Both the position numbers and the translations under genes were made by a program. From JAEUIV01 sp033763795 (lineage in GTDB: Bacteria > Planctomycetota > Phycisphaerae > Phycisphaerales > UBA1924), in NCBI GenBank assembly GCA_033763795.1, contig JANRJV010000011.1:1-64000 (forward strand): a stretch of DNA of 64,000 bases, in the 5' to 3' direction. Shown piece after piece: positions 10,535-18,865 of the stretch. The notes beneath the pieces were generated by a model. That model did not search any database. It worked only from the letters and a program-made list of their open reading frames with translations, and had not been told where the DNA came from. The stretch's first letter is position 1. The number at the start of each line of letters is the position of its first letter.

Positions 10535-10972
10535 ATGGACACCATCAAGCCCCTCGTCACCGTCAGCGCCACCACCGTCGGCGGACGCAACGGGACCGCC
10601 GAAGCCGCCGACGGCTCGCTCAAGGCGAGGCTCTCCGTCGCGAAGGAAATGGGCGGCCCCGGCACCCCCGGCACCACCACCCCCGAGCACTTCTTCGCCT
10701 GCGGCTACTCCGCCTGCTTCGGCGGCGCGCTCGACTTCGTCGCCAAGCAGCACAAGAAGGACGCCTCCAAGGCACGCGTCACCTGCGACGTCTCCATCGG
10801 CCCGCGCGACAAGGGCGGCTTCGGCATCGCCGTCCGCATGAAGGTCGAGGACCGCTCGCTCCCGCAGGCGGACCTGGCCGCCCTCGTCAGCGAGGCGCAC
10901 GAGAAGATCTGCCCCTACTCGCACGCCACGCGCAACAACGTCGACGTCCGCTTCGAAGTCGTCGGCGGCTGA
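10535..10972 (+). CDS. ohr: Organic hydroperoxide resistance protein (Ohr/OsmC family)
   Basis: A thiol peroxidase that reduces organic hydroperoxides, usually with lipoylated or other dithiol reductants. From the ATG at 10535 it has 145 residues, the family size. The catalytic pair is present: C61 in GYSACFGGAL and C126 in ICPYSHATRNN. The conserved arginine is in TTVGGRNG (R18) and the glutamate in TPEHFF (E51). An extra cysteine at C56 is unusual. No ohrR-type regulator is adjacent. Confidence 0.93.
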   Translation: MDTIKPLVTVSATTVGGRNGTAEAADGSLKARLSVAKEMGGPGTPGTTTPEHFFACGYSACFGGALDFVAKQHKKDASKARVTCDVSIGPRDKGGFGIAVRMKVEDRSLPQADLAALVSEAHEKICPYSHATRNNVDVRFEVVGG

Positions 10973-10976
10973 GACC

Positions 10977-12008
10977 TCAGTCGACCGTGAGAACGATCTT
11001 CCCGCGCGGGGTCTTCCCGCCCTCGCTCAGCTCGTGAGCGCGGGCGGCTTCCGCCAGCGGCATTGTCGCGCCCACCTCGCACCGCAGCGCCCCCTCGTCC
11101 GCGAGCGCGCCCAGGGCGGCCAGCTGCCGCCCGTCGGGCCGCACGAGGATCGCCGTGCCCCGCACGCCGCGCTCCTTGCACCGCGCCTGGTCGGGCATCC
11201 CCACGATCGACACGATGATTCCCCCCGGCTTCAGCACGCCGATCGAGCGCTCGCCCGTCTCGCCCCCCACGGTGTCGAGGACCACGTCGACGTCCGACGC
11301 GACCTCCTCGAACTTCTGCGCGCGGTAGTCGACGACCACGTCCGCCCCCAGCGAGCGCACGAACTCCAGGTTCCGCTCCGACGCCGTCGCGATGACCCGC
11401 GCCCCGCGTGACCTGGCGATCTGCACCGCCAGATGCCCCACACCCCCCGCCGCGCCATGGATCAGCACCGTCTGCCCCTTGTCGAGCTTCGCGGTGTCGA
11501 CCAGCGCCTGCCACGCCGTCAGCCCCGCCAGGGGCAGCCCCGCGGCCGCGGCGTGCTCCATCGACGCCGGTTTCTTCGCCGCCTCGGTCGCGGGCAGCAC
11601 CGCGTACTGCGCGTAGCCCCCGCCCCGGGTCAGCGCCATGTACGCCATCACCTCGTCGCCCGGCGCGAACGCCGTCACCCCCTCGCCCACGCTCTCCACC
11701 ACGCCGCAGATGTCGTACCCCGGCGTGTAGGGCAGCGTCGACGCGAACTGCCTGATCTGCCCCGAACGCACCTTCCAGTCGACCGGGTTCACGCCCGCCG
11801 CCCGCACGCGGACCAGGATCTCCCCCGCGGCGGGGCGCGGCGTGGGCACCTCTTCCACCCGCATGACCGACGGCGGGCCGAACTCGTGCATCCGCACCGC
11901 GCTCATCGTTGCCGGCGCTTCCGCCCGCGCCGCGCCGCTCATGCTCACCGCGAGGACCGCGGCGCCCCGGACAACGCGCCGAAGAATCGAGGGTGCGGAC
12001 GTCGACAT
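10977..12008 (-). CDS. Quinone-oxidoreductase-like MDR protein with signal peptide
   Basis: A medium-chain dehydrogenase/reductase of the zinc-free quinone oxidoreductase family (343 residues): an N-terminal GroES-like domain (PRPAAGEILVRVRAAGVNPVDWK), the conserved PGYDICGVV, then a Rossmann domain with HGAAGGVGHLAVQIA for NADPH. Zinc ligands are absent. Unusually, the first 30 residues (ILRRVVRGAAVLAVSMSGAARA) look like a signal peptide with paired arginines, so the enzyme may be exported, possibly folded by Tat. The ATG at 12008 has an AGGGAG ribosome site. The stop is four bases from the ohr stop, convergent. Confidence 0.8.
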   Translation of the reverse strand: MSTSAPSILRRVVRGAAVLAVSMSGAARAEAPATMSAVRMHEFGPPSVMRVEEVPTPRPAAGEILVRVRAAGVNPVDWKVRSGQIRQFASTLPYTPGYDICGVVESVGEGVTAFAPGDEVMAYMALTRGGGYAQYAVLPATEAAKKPASMEHAAAAGLPLAGLTAWQALVDTAKLDKGQTVLIHGAAGGVGHLAVQIARSRGARVIATASERNLEFVRSLGADVVVDYRAQKFEEVASDVDVVLDTVGGETGERSIGVLKPGGIIVSIVGMPDQARCKERGVRGTAILVRPDGRQLAALGALADEGALRCEVGATMPLAEAARAHELSEGGKTPRGKIVLTVD

Positions 12009-12122
12009 GTCAGTGGCTCCCTGAGGCTCGGGACGCACAGGACCGGCCCACGCGGCGGGCCCGCTCGCCCGGAGGCGTTGTAGCCGTTCGGGTACCCCGC
12101 GGTTGCACCGCGCGTGCCCGCC

Positions 12123-13088
12123 TCACTCCCGGGGCGACCACCCGTACGTCATGTACGAGTGCTCGAACGACCCGTCGTCGTAGAGGTCGAACACGCCGTA
12201 CCCCTCGGGGCAGCGCTTCCCGGGCCCGCGCCACCACGACCCGCTCACCGCGCCGTCGCAGATGTAGCTCACACCCTCGAAGTCGCAGCGGTCGAGCTTG
12301 TGGATGTGCCCGCTGACCGCCAGCCGCACGCACCGGTGCGTGCGGAACAGCCCGAGCAGGGCCTGGGCGTCGACGTGCATCACGCCGCCCGACATCCGCC
12401 ACTCGTTCTCCTCCACCCGCGAGTCCAGGTCGAAGACCGTCACGCTCATGATCGGGATGTGCGAGACGATCATCGCGTGCCGACCCGCCGCGGCGACCGC
12501 GCCCAGCGTCGAGTCCAGCCACGCCATCTGCGCCTCGTCGAGCTTGCCGATGTACCCGTCGCCCCGGTCGGGGAAGACGCTGTCGAGCACGATGATCGTC
12601 CAGTTGCCCCGCTCCACGGAGCGGTAGGGGGCCGACAGCTCCAACGCATCGAGCGCCCACTGCTTGCCCCACTGGGGCTCGTCGCTGGTGGTCTTACTCT
12701 TCTTCTGGTTCCAGCCCCAGACGTCGTGGTTTCCCAGCGTGTGGACGACCGGCACCCCGCAGTGATCCCTGAACGCCCGGCGGAACAGGTCCCACTGCGC
12801 CGCCGTGCGCTCGCGCGGCTGCTCGAAGCCGTCCATGATCAGATCGCCGCCCGTGACCACCAGCTCCGGACGGTCCGCCAGCCCCATCGCGTGCGTCAGG
12901 CACGCCGCCACCCCGTCGAACGCGCCCCGCTCGGGCTGAATGTGGCTGTCGGTCATGTGCGCCAGGCGCACCGCCCGCTTCCGCCCGGCGTCCTGACCGA
13001 AGGCGCCCCCGCCGCCCAGCGCCAGCGCGCCCCCGGCGGCCGCCAGTGATCCGAGAATGTCACGACGGCTCAGCGTGGATCCGTGCAT
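12123..13088 (-). CDS. Tat-exported calcineurin-like phosphoesterase
   Basis: A metallophosphoesterase of 321 residues with a clear twin-arginine signal (TLSRRDILGSLAAAGGALALG), so it should be folded in the cytoplasm with its metals and exported. The metal-binding motifs appear in order: DSHIQPERG, GGDLIMDG, GNHDVWG, SHIPIM and GHIHKLD. The substrate could be a phosphodiester or a cell-surface phospholipid/nucleotide; the sequence does not decide. The ATG at 13088 has a GAGGGA ribosome site. It lies 114 bases upstream of the quinone-reductase-like gene in the same orientation, and both products appear to be exported. Confidence 0.88.
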   Translation of the reverse strand: MHGSTLSRRDILGSLAAAGGALALGGGGAFGQDAGRKRAVRLAHMTDSHIQPERGAFDGVAACLTHAMGLADRPELVVTGGDLIMDGFEQPRERTAAQWDLFRRAFRDHCGVPVVHTLGNHDVWGWNQKKSKTTSDEPQWGKQWALDALELSAPYRSVERGNWTIIVLDSVFPDRGDGYIGKLDEAQMAWLDSTLGAVAAAGRHAMIVSHIPIMSVTVFDLDSRVEENEWRMSGGVMHVDAQALLGLFRTHRCVRLAVSGHIHKLDRCDFEGVSYICDGAVSGSWWRGPGKRCPEGYGVFDLYDDGSFEHSYMTYGWSPRE

Positions 13089-13435
13089 CGTTGGTCCCTC
13101 AGGTGCAGCGTACCGCCGCGACGGGCTCCGCCCGCGCATCCCACGCGCCGCGCCCCTCGCGGTGATTCTCTCCCGCCCGCGCTAAGCGTCGGTTAAGCAC
13201 GCGCCCCGGCGAACCGTCGGATTTCTTCTGCGATCTCACCCCCGGTTGACGCACTGTCTCTCGGAGCCGGTCGCACATCGGTTCCAAAGCCTCACACGCG
13301 GAACACCTCACCCGTCGGAGCAGGCGGAAAACGTCTCCGATCGCCGCTCCGTCGCCGCGCGCCGCCCCCGTCCGGGGCGGCGCCCGCTTGAACACCGCGC
13401 ATCCATCGCGCACCAACCCCCGAAAGGAGTTTCCC
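13089..13435. other. Intergenic region between divergent genes, no gene seen
   Basis: 347 bases between the phosphoesterase and a PEP-CTERM-like gene. It must carry two divergent promoters. A GGTTGACG element around 13236-13243 resembles a -35 box on the + strand, but I could not find a convincing -10 at the right distance. Confidence 0.4.
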
Positions 13436-14113
13436 ATGAAGATCGTCGCCTCGGCTCTCGTCGCTCTCGCCCTCGCCCCCGCCTCGCTCGCCGGCAACGT
13501 GCTGTTCGATCAGCTCGCCCATGATCAGGTCGCGTCGCTCTGGGGCTCGCAGCTCAACGCCGACCCCCAGCGCAACTGGCGCTCGTTCGACAACTTCACC
13601 CTCGGCGGCGACTCGCAGGTCACCGGCGTCGACTGGAGCGGCTACCTCGACTTCCGCGGCGGCGAGACCGTCGAGCTCGCCCCGCTCACCGCCATCACCG
13701 GCTTCCAGATCACCTTCTACGAGACCGACACCCAGACCGGCTTGCCCGGCGCCGTCATCTCCGACCAGCTCATCGCTTCGGCGCTCGTCACTGAGTCGAA
13801 CTTCGGCCTCCCCGACTCGACCTACTCCGCCGAGATCAGCTCCGTCGCGCTCCAGGGCGGCGTCAACTACTGGATGAGCGTCGCGGCCGTTCTCCCCAAC
13901 CCCGACGGCGCGGTCCTGATCTGGCGCGGCGGCGCGGGCAACGCCCCCCTCCCCGGCGGCGACGCCCAGAGCGCCTTCGACGCCAGCGTCAACGGTGTCG
14001 ACGGCTTCCGCCCGCTTGACCTGCTCTTCCAGCTCCGGGGCGTCCCCACCCCCGGCTCCGCGGGCCTGATGGCCCTCGCCGGTCTGGCGGCCCTCCGCCG
14101 GCGCCGCGCCTGA
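13436..14113 (+). CDS. Exported protein with PEP-CTERM-like C-terminus
   Basis: A 225-residue protein with signal peptide MKIVASALVALALAPASLA and a C-terminal PTPGSAGLMALAGLAALRRRRA tail (proline motif, hydrophobic run, arginines). The mature part has a jelly-roll-like pattern (NWRSFDNFTLGGDSQVTGVDWSG, ITGFQITFYETDTQTG and GGVNYWMSVAAV) seen in many planctomycete surface proteins of unknown function. The ATG at 13436 has a perfect AAAGGAG ribosome site. A hairpin follows the stop. Confidence 0.7.
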   Translation: MKIVASALVALALAPASLAGNVLFDQLAHDQVASLWGSQLNADPQRNWRSFDNFTLGGDSQVTGVDWSGYLDFRGGETVELAPLTAITGFQITFYETDTQTGLPGAVISDQLIASALVTESNFGLPDSTYSAEISSVALQGGVNYWMSVAAVLPNPDGAVLIWRGGAGNAPLPGGDAQSAFDASVNGVDGFRPLDLLFQLRGVPTPGSAGLMALAGLAALRRRRA

Positions 14114-14150
14114 GCCACCACGGCCTCACTCAGACTGCCACACGCACGCA

Positions 14151-14177
14151 AGCCCGCGTTCCCAAAGAGCGCGGGCT
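14151..14177. terminator. Hairpin between two convergent genes
   Basis: AGCCCGCG and CGCGGGCT form a perfect eight-base stem around an 11-base loop, between the stops of the genes at 13436 and 14193. There is no T run on either side, so it may be a weak or factor-assisted bidirectional terminator. Confidence 0.5.
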
Positions 14178-14192
14178 GCTGCGCGCGCCGGC

Positions 14193-14915
14193 TCAGTCCG
14201 GCTCGCGCGGAGCCCCCGCGGACTTCCGATACTCATCCAGAGTCGCCCGCACCCCCTCGCTCAGCCAGAACTCGTCGGGCTTGGGCCCCGGGCCCTTCCA
14301 CTCGCTCGCAACGCCCGTAAACGAGTGCAGCGAAGCGCCCCCCTCGCGCCACCAAACGATCACCACGCGCCCGAAATTCGGATCGAGCTCCGTCTCGCTC
14401 GTTCCGATCGAAGCATCCCACTCGGGCAGCTCCGCCCCGCCCTTGAGCGAGTCGGCGGTCAGCTCGCCCTCCGCGACGCCCATGCGGTGTTCGGCCAGAG
14501 GCCGCGCGGGCGACAGCCGCCCCATGGAGAACCGGACCTCTTCAAAGCCCGGGGCCAGCGCGTCCAGGTCGCCGCTGATTGTTCCGCCGGGCGGCACATC
14601 CAGCCGCAGAGTCATCATCACGTCCCCCGAGCCGCTGAGCAGCGCCAGCGTGCCGGGAGTCCACGTCGAGACGTGCACGTACATGCGGATGCGCTCGCCC
14701 AGCCGGATCGTCGTCACTTCCGGGAAGCCGGGTGTCAGGGCCGCCGGGTCGTAGGTGAACCCGTTCGCGAGCGCAAGAGTTGGCGCGTGCGCCGCGACCG
14801 ACACCGCCGCCGGCGACGCGACCAGCAGAGTCCTCGTCATGATGATGACCGCAAGCACCGCCGTGAGCGTGGCGGCGATTCCAGTGGCGACGATTGCCAG
14901 CCCCGAAGACCTCAT
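14193..14915 (-). CDS. Hypothetical membrane-anchored protein
   Basis: I do not recognise this 240-residue protein. One N-terminal hydrophobic segment (IVATGIAATLTAVLAVIIMT) should anchor it with the rest outside the cytoplasm. The remainder is beta-rich with many tryptophans (VVIVWWREGGASLHSFTGVASEW). The ATG at 14915 puts the membrane segment right at the N-terminus; a GTG at 14951 would add 12 residues. No clear ribosome site precedes either start. It faces the convergent PEP-CTERM-like gene and follows the DinB-like gene at 14970 by 54 bases. Confidence 0.6.
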   Translation of the reverse strand: MRSSGLAIVATGIAATLTAVLAVIIMTRTLLVASPAAVSVAAHAPTLALANGFTYDPAALTPGFPEVTTIRLGERIRMYVHVSTWTPGTLALLSGSGDVMMTLRLDVPPGGTISGDLDALAPGFEEVRFSMGRLSPARPLAEHRMGVAEGELTADSLKGGAELPEWDASIGTSETELDPNFGRVVIVWWREGGASLHSFTGVASEWKGPGPKPDEFWLSEGVRATLDEYRKSAGAPREPD

Positions 14916-14969
14916 GCTCGATTGTTGGTGAGAGGGCAACCCCGATTCCACCGGATCGGCCCGCCCGCC

Positions 14970-15554
14970 TCACAGCCGGTCTACGATGCGCCGGGCCTGC
15001 GTCAGGTGCAGCGACTGGTGGATCGGCAGGAACGCCGCCCACTGCCGGGCGTTCAGCGGCCCGAACCAGGGATGCGGAAACGTCCCCTTCTTCGTGCCGG
15101 GCTCTTGTGTCCGCGCGAAGAACGCTTCGAGCCGCTCCAGTTGGGCGAGATACTGCCGGATCTGCTCGGGCCCGCTCGCCGGATCGGGCTTGAAGTCGAC
15201 GATCGCGGAAGGCCCCGTCGGCACGGGCAGCCCCGCCGCCAGCGCGCCCACCGCCTCCAGCACACGGACATCCACCCGCCGCAGATGGTCGGCCACCATC
15301 GCCAGCGACCAGAACCGCGAGTCGTCCTCCAGCCCCTTGGTCGGCGGGATGAGCACCCGCCGGGTCAGCCGCTCACCGCCCGCCCGCTCGCACAGCGACG
15401 AGAACGCGCGTGCCCCCTCGCGCACCGCCGCGCCCGTCCGCCGCCACGGCACACGCCGCATCGACATCGGCAGCATGACCCGCCGCGCCACCAGCCGCTC
15501 GATCCATGAGATCCCGGAGCCCGGGGGGCGCAGCGCAGGTTGAACCGCTGTCAT
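14970..15554 (-). CDS. DinB-like protein (DUF1569 type)
   Basis: A 194-residue four-helix-bundle protein of the DinB/YfiT superfamily, related to thiol-dependent transferases. The metal-binding histidines are in SLAMVADHLRRVD, HPWFGPLNARQWA and IHQSLHLTQARR, the spacing expected for DUF1569-like members. The N-terminus is basic (ARRVMLPMSMRRVPWRR) and could be an extension. Its stop is 54 bases upstream of the membrane protein gene at 14193 and its start is 63 bases from the mutase stop, so the three may share a transcript. Substrate unknown. Confidence 0.7.
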   Translation of the reverse strand: MTAVQPALRPPGSGISWIERLVARRVMLPMSMRRVPWRRTGAAVREGARAFSSLCERAGGERLTRRVLIPPTKGLEDDSRFWSLAMVADHLRRVDVRVLEAVGALAAGLPVPTGPSAIVDFKPDPASGPEQIRQYLAQLERLEAFFARTQEPGTKKGTFPHPWFGPLNARQWAAFLPIHQSLHLTQARRIVDRL

Positions 15555-15617
15555 GGACCCTGTGTTCGCCTCTGACCGGCAAGCGGATGCGGCCCCTGAG
15601 CCCGCACCCTCCGCCGC

Positions 15618-17417
15618 TCACCACTCGGGCCCGCCCGAGTACCGACCGTAGATGTCCGCCATCGCCTGCACCATCTCGCCCAGCGTCGCCCCCGCCAGCG
15701 CCGCGTCCACCAGCGCCGGCATCACGTTCGTCGCGTGCAGGCCCGAGCCCGCCAGCGCCGCGATCTCTGCGTGCTGCGCCGTCACGCTCTTGCCCTGGCA
15801 CACCGCGCGGATGTTGTCCAGCGCCAGCTTCACCTTGCCCGCGTCGCGCCGCTTCTTGAAGTCGGCCAGCCGGGCGCACTGATCCACCTCGACCTGGTGC
15901 GGGATCTCCAGGATGTCGATCGCGCGCTTCTCGTCCTTGTCCACGTACTCGTTCACGCCGACGATGATGCGGTCCCCCGCCTCCATCTCCTCGCTGAAGC
16001 GGTAGCTCGCCTCCGCGATCGCACGCCGGAAGTAGCCCTTGTTGATCCCGTGGACCACTGATCGGCCGAAGCCCTGCCGCGGCGCGTACGCGTCCTGCCG
16101 CCGCGGGCCCGACCCGTACTCGCCCATCGCGTCGATCTCCGCGATCAGCTCCCGCGCGCCCTCCTCCATCCGGTCGGTCAGGTTCTCGATGAACCACGAG
16201 CCGCCCAGCGGGTCCGTCACGCGCGTCACGCCCGTCTCGTGCGCCAGGATCTGCTGGGTCCGCAGCGCCACCGTCACCGCCTGCTCCGTGGGCAGCCCCA
16301 GCGTCTCGTCCATCGAATCCGTGTGCAGGCTCTGGCACCCGCCCAGCACCGCCGCCATCGCCTGGTACGCCACGCGCACGATGTTGTTCAGCGGCTGCTG
16401 CTCCGTCAGCGAGCACCCCGCCGTCTGCACGTGCGTCTTCATGAACCACGAACGCTCGTTCTGCGCCCCGTACCGCTCCCGCATCACGCGCGCCCAGATC
16501 CGCCGCGCCGCCCGCAGCTTGCAGATCTCCTCGAAGAACTCGTTGTGCGAGTTGAAGAAGAAGCTCAGCCGCGGCGCGAATTCATCGATGTTCAGCCCGC
16601 GGTCGAGGCACGCCTCCACGTACTCCATCCCGTCCCGCAGCGTGAACGCCAGCTCCTGCACCGCCGTCGAACCCGCCTCGCGGATGTGGTACCCGGAGAT
16701 CGAGACGCTGTTCCACCTGGGAAGGAACTTCGACTGAAACTCGATCGTGTCCACCACCAGCTTGACCGAGGCCTCGGGCGGATAGATGAACTCGTTCTGC
16801 GAGTGGAACTCCTTCAGGATGTCGTTCTGCAGCGTCCCGCCCAGGTCCGTCCACTTCATGCCCCGCTGCAGCGCGTGCGCCAGGTACAGCGCCCAGATCA
16901 CCGCCGCCGGGCCGTTGATCGTCTGCGACACCGTCACCCGGTCGACCGGGATGTCGGCGTACAGGCGGTGCATGTCCTCGATCGTGCTGATCGCAACCCC
17001 GCACTTGCCAACTTCTCCCGCCGACAGCGCGTCGTCCGAGTCGCGGCCCATCAGCGTCGGCAGATCAAACGCCGTCGACAGCCCGGTGTTCGCCTTCTGA
17101 TCAGCCTTGCCGAAGTTCGCCTGCTCCAGCAGGTACTTGAAGCGCTTGTTCGTGTCGTCCGCCGAGCCGAAGCCAGCGAACTGGCGCATCGTCCACAGCC
17201 GCGTCCGGTACCCCTGCGGGAAGAGTCCGCGCGTGTAGGGAAACACACCGGGGTCGGGGAGTTCCCTGACTGCGCTCCCCGGCTTCATCGAGCGCGTCGG
17301 CGCGTCGGGGCCGTACACCGCGTCGAGCACTAGGCCCGAGATGGTCACGGCGGCGGGATCGACGCCCGGCATGACGGGCTGCGGGGGAACGTTTGCGCTG
17401 GATCGCGACTGATTCAT
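15618..17417 (-). CDS. Methylmalonyl-CoA mutase family, catalytic (alpha) subunit
   Basis: The B12-dependent acyl-CoA mutase catalytic domain, which interconverts methylmalonyl-CoA or a related acyl-CoA and a linear isomer. The 599-residue protein has family blocks PYTRGLFPQGYRTRLWTMRQFAGFG, GLSTAFDLP, VSQTINGPAAV, GTLQNDILKEF, SGYHIREAGS and TQQILAHETGV. It ends after the barrel and linker with no cobalamin-binding DxHxxG domain, so it needs a separate small subunit that is not in the window. The substrate-contact region (TRGLFPQGYR) differs from typical methylmalonyl mutases (RGPYPTMY-like), so isobutyryl- or another acyl-CoA is possible. The ATG at 17417 has TAGAGT seven bases upstream and no ribosome site. 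Confidence 0.85.
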   Translation of the reverse strand: MNQSRSSANVPPQPVMPGVDPAAVTISGLVLDAVYGPDAPTRSMKPGSAVRELPDPGVFPYTRGLFPQGYRTRLWTMRQFAGFGSADDTNKRFKYLLEQANFGKADQKANTGLSTAFDLPTLMGRDSDDALSAGEVGKCGVAISTIEDMHRLYADIPVDRVTVSQTINGPAAVIWALYLAHALQRGMKWTDLGGTLQNDILKEFHSQNEFIYPPEASVKLVVDTIEFQSKFLPRWNSVSISGYHIREAGSTAVQELAFTLRDGMEYVEACLDRGLNIDEFAPRLSFFFNSHNEFFEEICKLRAARRIWARVMRERYGAQNERSWFMKTHVQTAGCSLTEQQPLNNIVRVAYQAMAAVLGGCQSLHTDSMDETLGLPTEQAVTVALRTQQILAHETGVTRVTDPLGGSWFIENLTDRMEEGARELIAEIDAMGEYGSGPRRQDAYAPRQGFGRSVVHGINKGYFRRAIAEASYRFSEEMEAGDRIIVGVNEYVDKDEKRAIDILEIPHQVEVDQCARLADFKKRRDAGKVKLALDNIRAVCQGKSVTAQHAEIAALAGSGLHATNVMPALVDAALAGATLGEMVQAMADIYGRYSGGPEW

Positions 17418-17424
17418 AAGTGGT

Positions 17425-17430
17425 ACTCTA
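17425..17430 (-). promoter_or_regulatory. Leaderless -10 box for the mutase gene
   Basis: TAGAGT on the minus strand, seven bases before the mutase ATG at 17417. The same bases shifted by one give TACTCT on the + strand, which could serve the divergent kinase gene. Confidence 0.45.
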
Positions 17431-17488
17431 TCCCACGAACCGGGAGCGGTGCGGCCGAGGTGCCTGCCGCGCCTCGAGGGGACGGGGA

Positions 17489-18775
17489 ATGACATCAAGG
17501 CCCGCAGAAACGACCGCGGACGGGGATCGATCGAGATTCCTGCCCATCGCCTTCGCCGGCGCCTACCTCGTCGCGTCCATTCTGTGGATCCTCATCTCCG
17601 ACGCGGCCATGTGGTCCATGCTCCCCACGACCGAGCTGGTCGTGCTGGTCGGCCGCTACAAGGGCCTGGTCTTCGTCGTCGTTTCCAGCCTCGTCATGTA
17701 CCTCATCCTGAAGTCGCACGAGGCCGACCGGGAAGCCGCGGCCGAGCGCCTTCGCGCCGAGAGCCAGCGCTTCCGCCTCATGGCCGATCACGCGCCGGTG
17801 CTCATCTGGATCGCCGGGCTCGACAAGCAGTGCACCTATTTCAACCGCCAGTGGCTCCAGTTCACGGGGCGGACCCTCGAACAGGAGCTCGGCACGGGAT
17901 GGGTGCAAGGCGTTCACCCCGACGACCGCGCCCACTGCGCCGAGCAGTACTCCCGCGCCTTCGACGCGCGAGAGAGCTTCACGATGGAGTACCGCCTCCG
18001 CCGCGCCGACGGCGAGTACCGCTGGATCCAGGAGCACGGCGTGCCGCTCCTCACCGACGCCCACGAGTTCAGCGGCTACATCGGCTCCTGCATCGACGTC
18101 ACCGAGCCCAGGCTCGACCGCGAGCGCCAGCTCCTGCTCATGCGCGAGCTGGACCATCGCGTCAAGAACAGCCTCGCCTCGGTCCTCGCCCTCGCCGACA
18201 GCACCTTTGCCAGCACCACCGACCGCGAGACCTTCCACCGCGCCTTCACCGGCCGCGTGCACGCCCTCGCACGCTCGCACACCGCACTCGCCAAGGGCCG
18301 ATGGTCGGGCCTGCACATCGAAGAACTCGTCTCGACCCTCGTTGAGCCACTCACCGAGCAGGGCCAGAAGCTCGACTACAGCGGCGACCCCGTCCTCCTC
18401 CCGCCCCAGGCCGTGCCCCCTCTGGCCATGATCCTGCACGAACTCGGCACCAACGCCCTCAAGCACGGCGCGCTCCGCGCTCCAGCCGGCGCCGTCACCG
18501 TCCGCTGGACCGCCATCGCCGCCGGCGAAGGCGACAGGATCGTCGAGGTCCGCTGGAGCGAGCACGGCGGTGCCCCAGCAACCGGCAGCTTCCGCGAGGG
18601 ATTGGGCATGAAGCTCATCCGAGGCCTCAGCGAGCTCGAGCTGGGCGGCACGCTTGATCACGAGATCACCCCCGACGGCTGCCGCTGCGTCATCACCTTC
18701 AATCTCGACCGCTGGCGCCAGCCCGTGGAGTCCGCCCCCGCGCGCTACGTGGGCAGCCTCCAGCATGCCCCCTGA
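17489..18775 (+). CDS. HWE-family sensor histidine kinase with PAS domain
   Basis: A 428-residue membrane sensor kinase. Two transmembrane helices (about residues 16-36 and 53-73) are followed by a PAS domain (about 95-205, with FMADHAPVLIWIAG-like start and YRLRRADGEYRWIQEHG end). The kinase core then shows MRELDHRVKNSLASVLALAD with the phospho-acceptor histidine, ILHELGTNALKHGAL as the N box and VRWSEHGG as the WxE motif that defines the HWE group. The GTG/ATG choice is settled by the ATG at 17489 with a GGGGA site. It is divergent from the mutase gene with 71 bases between. No receiver domain or response regulator is adjacent, so the partner is elsewhere. Confidence 0.88.
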   Translation: MTSRPAETTADGDRSRFLPIAFAGAYLVASILWILISDAAMWSMLPTTELVVLVGRYKGLVFVVVSSLVMYLILKSHEADREAAAERLRAESQRFRLMADHAPVLIWIAGLDKQCTYFNRQWLQFTGRTLEQELGTGWVQGVHPDDRAHCAEQYSRAFDARESFTMEYRLRRADGEYRWIQEHGVPLLTDAHEFSGYIGSCIDVTEPRLDRERQLLLMRELDHRVKNSLASVLALADSTFASTTDRETFHRAFTGRVHALARSHTALAKGRWSGLHIEELVSTLVEPLTEQGQKLDYSGDPVLLPPQAVPPLAMILHELGTNALKHGALRAPAGAVTVRWTAIAAGEGDRIVEVRWSEHGGAPATGSFREGLGMKLIRGLSELELGGTLDHEITPDGCRCVITFNLDRWRQPVESAPARYVGSLQHAP

Positions 18776-18850
18776 CCGCCGCCCTGCCCCGGGCCCCGCT
18801 CGCCTTCCGACCTCTTGCGCCCCGCCCCCGGGCCCCGGCCGCCCCGCCCG

Positions 18851-18856
18851 TACACT
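18851..18856 (+). promoter_or_regulatory. Leaderless -10 box for the oxidoreductase at 18866
   Basis: TACACT, nine bases before the ATG. No ribosome site lies between, so the transcript should start at or within a few bases of the start codon. Confidence 0.45.
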
Positions 18857-18865
18857 GGCTCGCCT

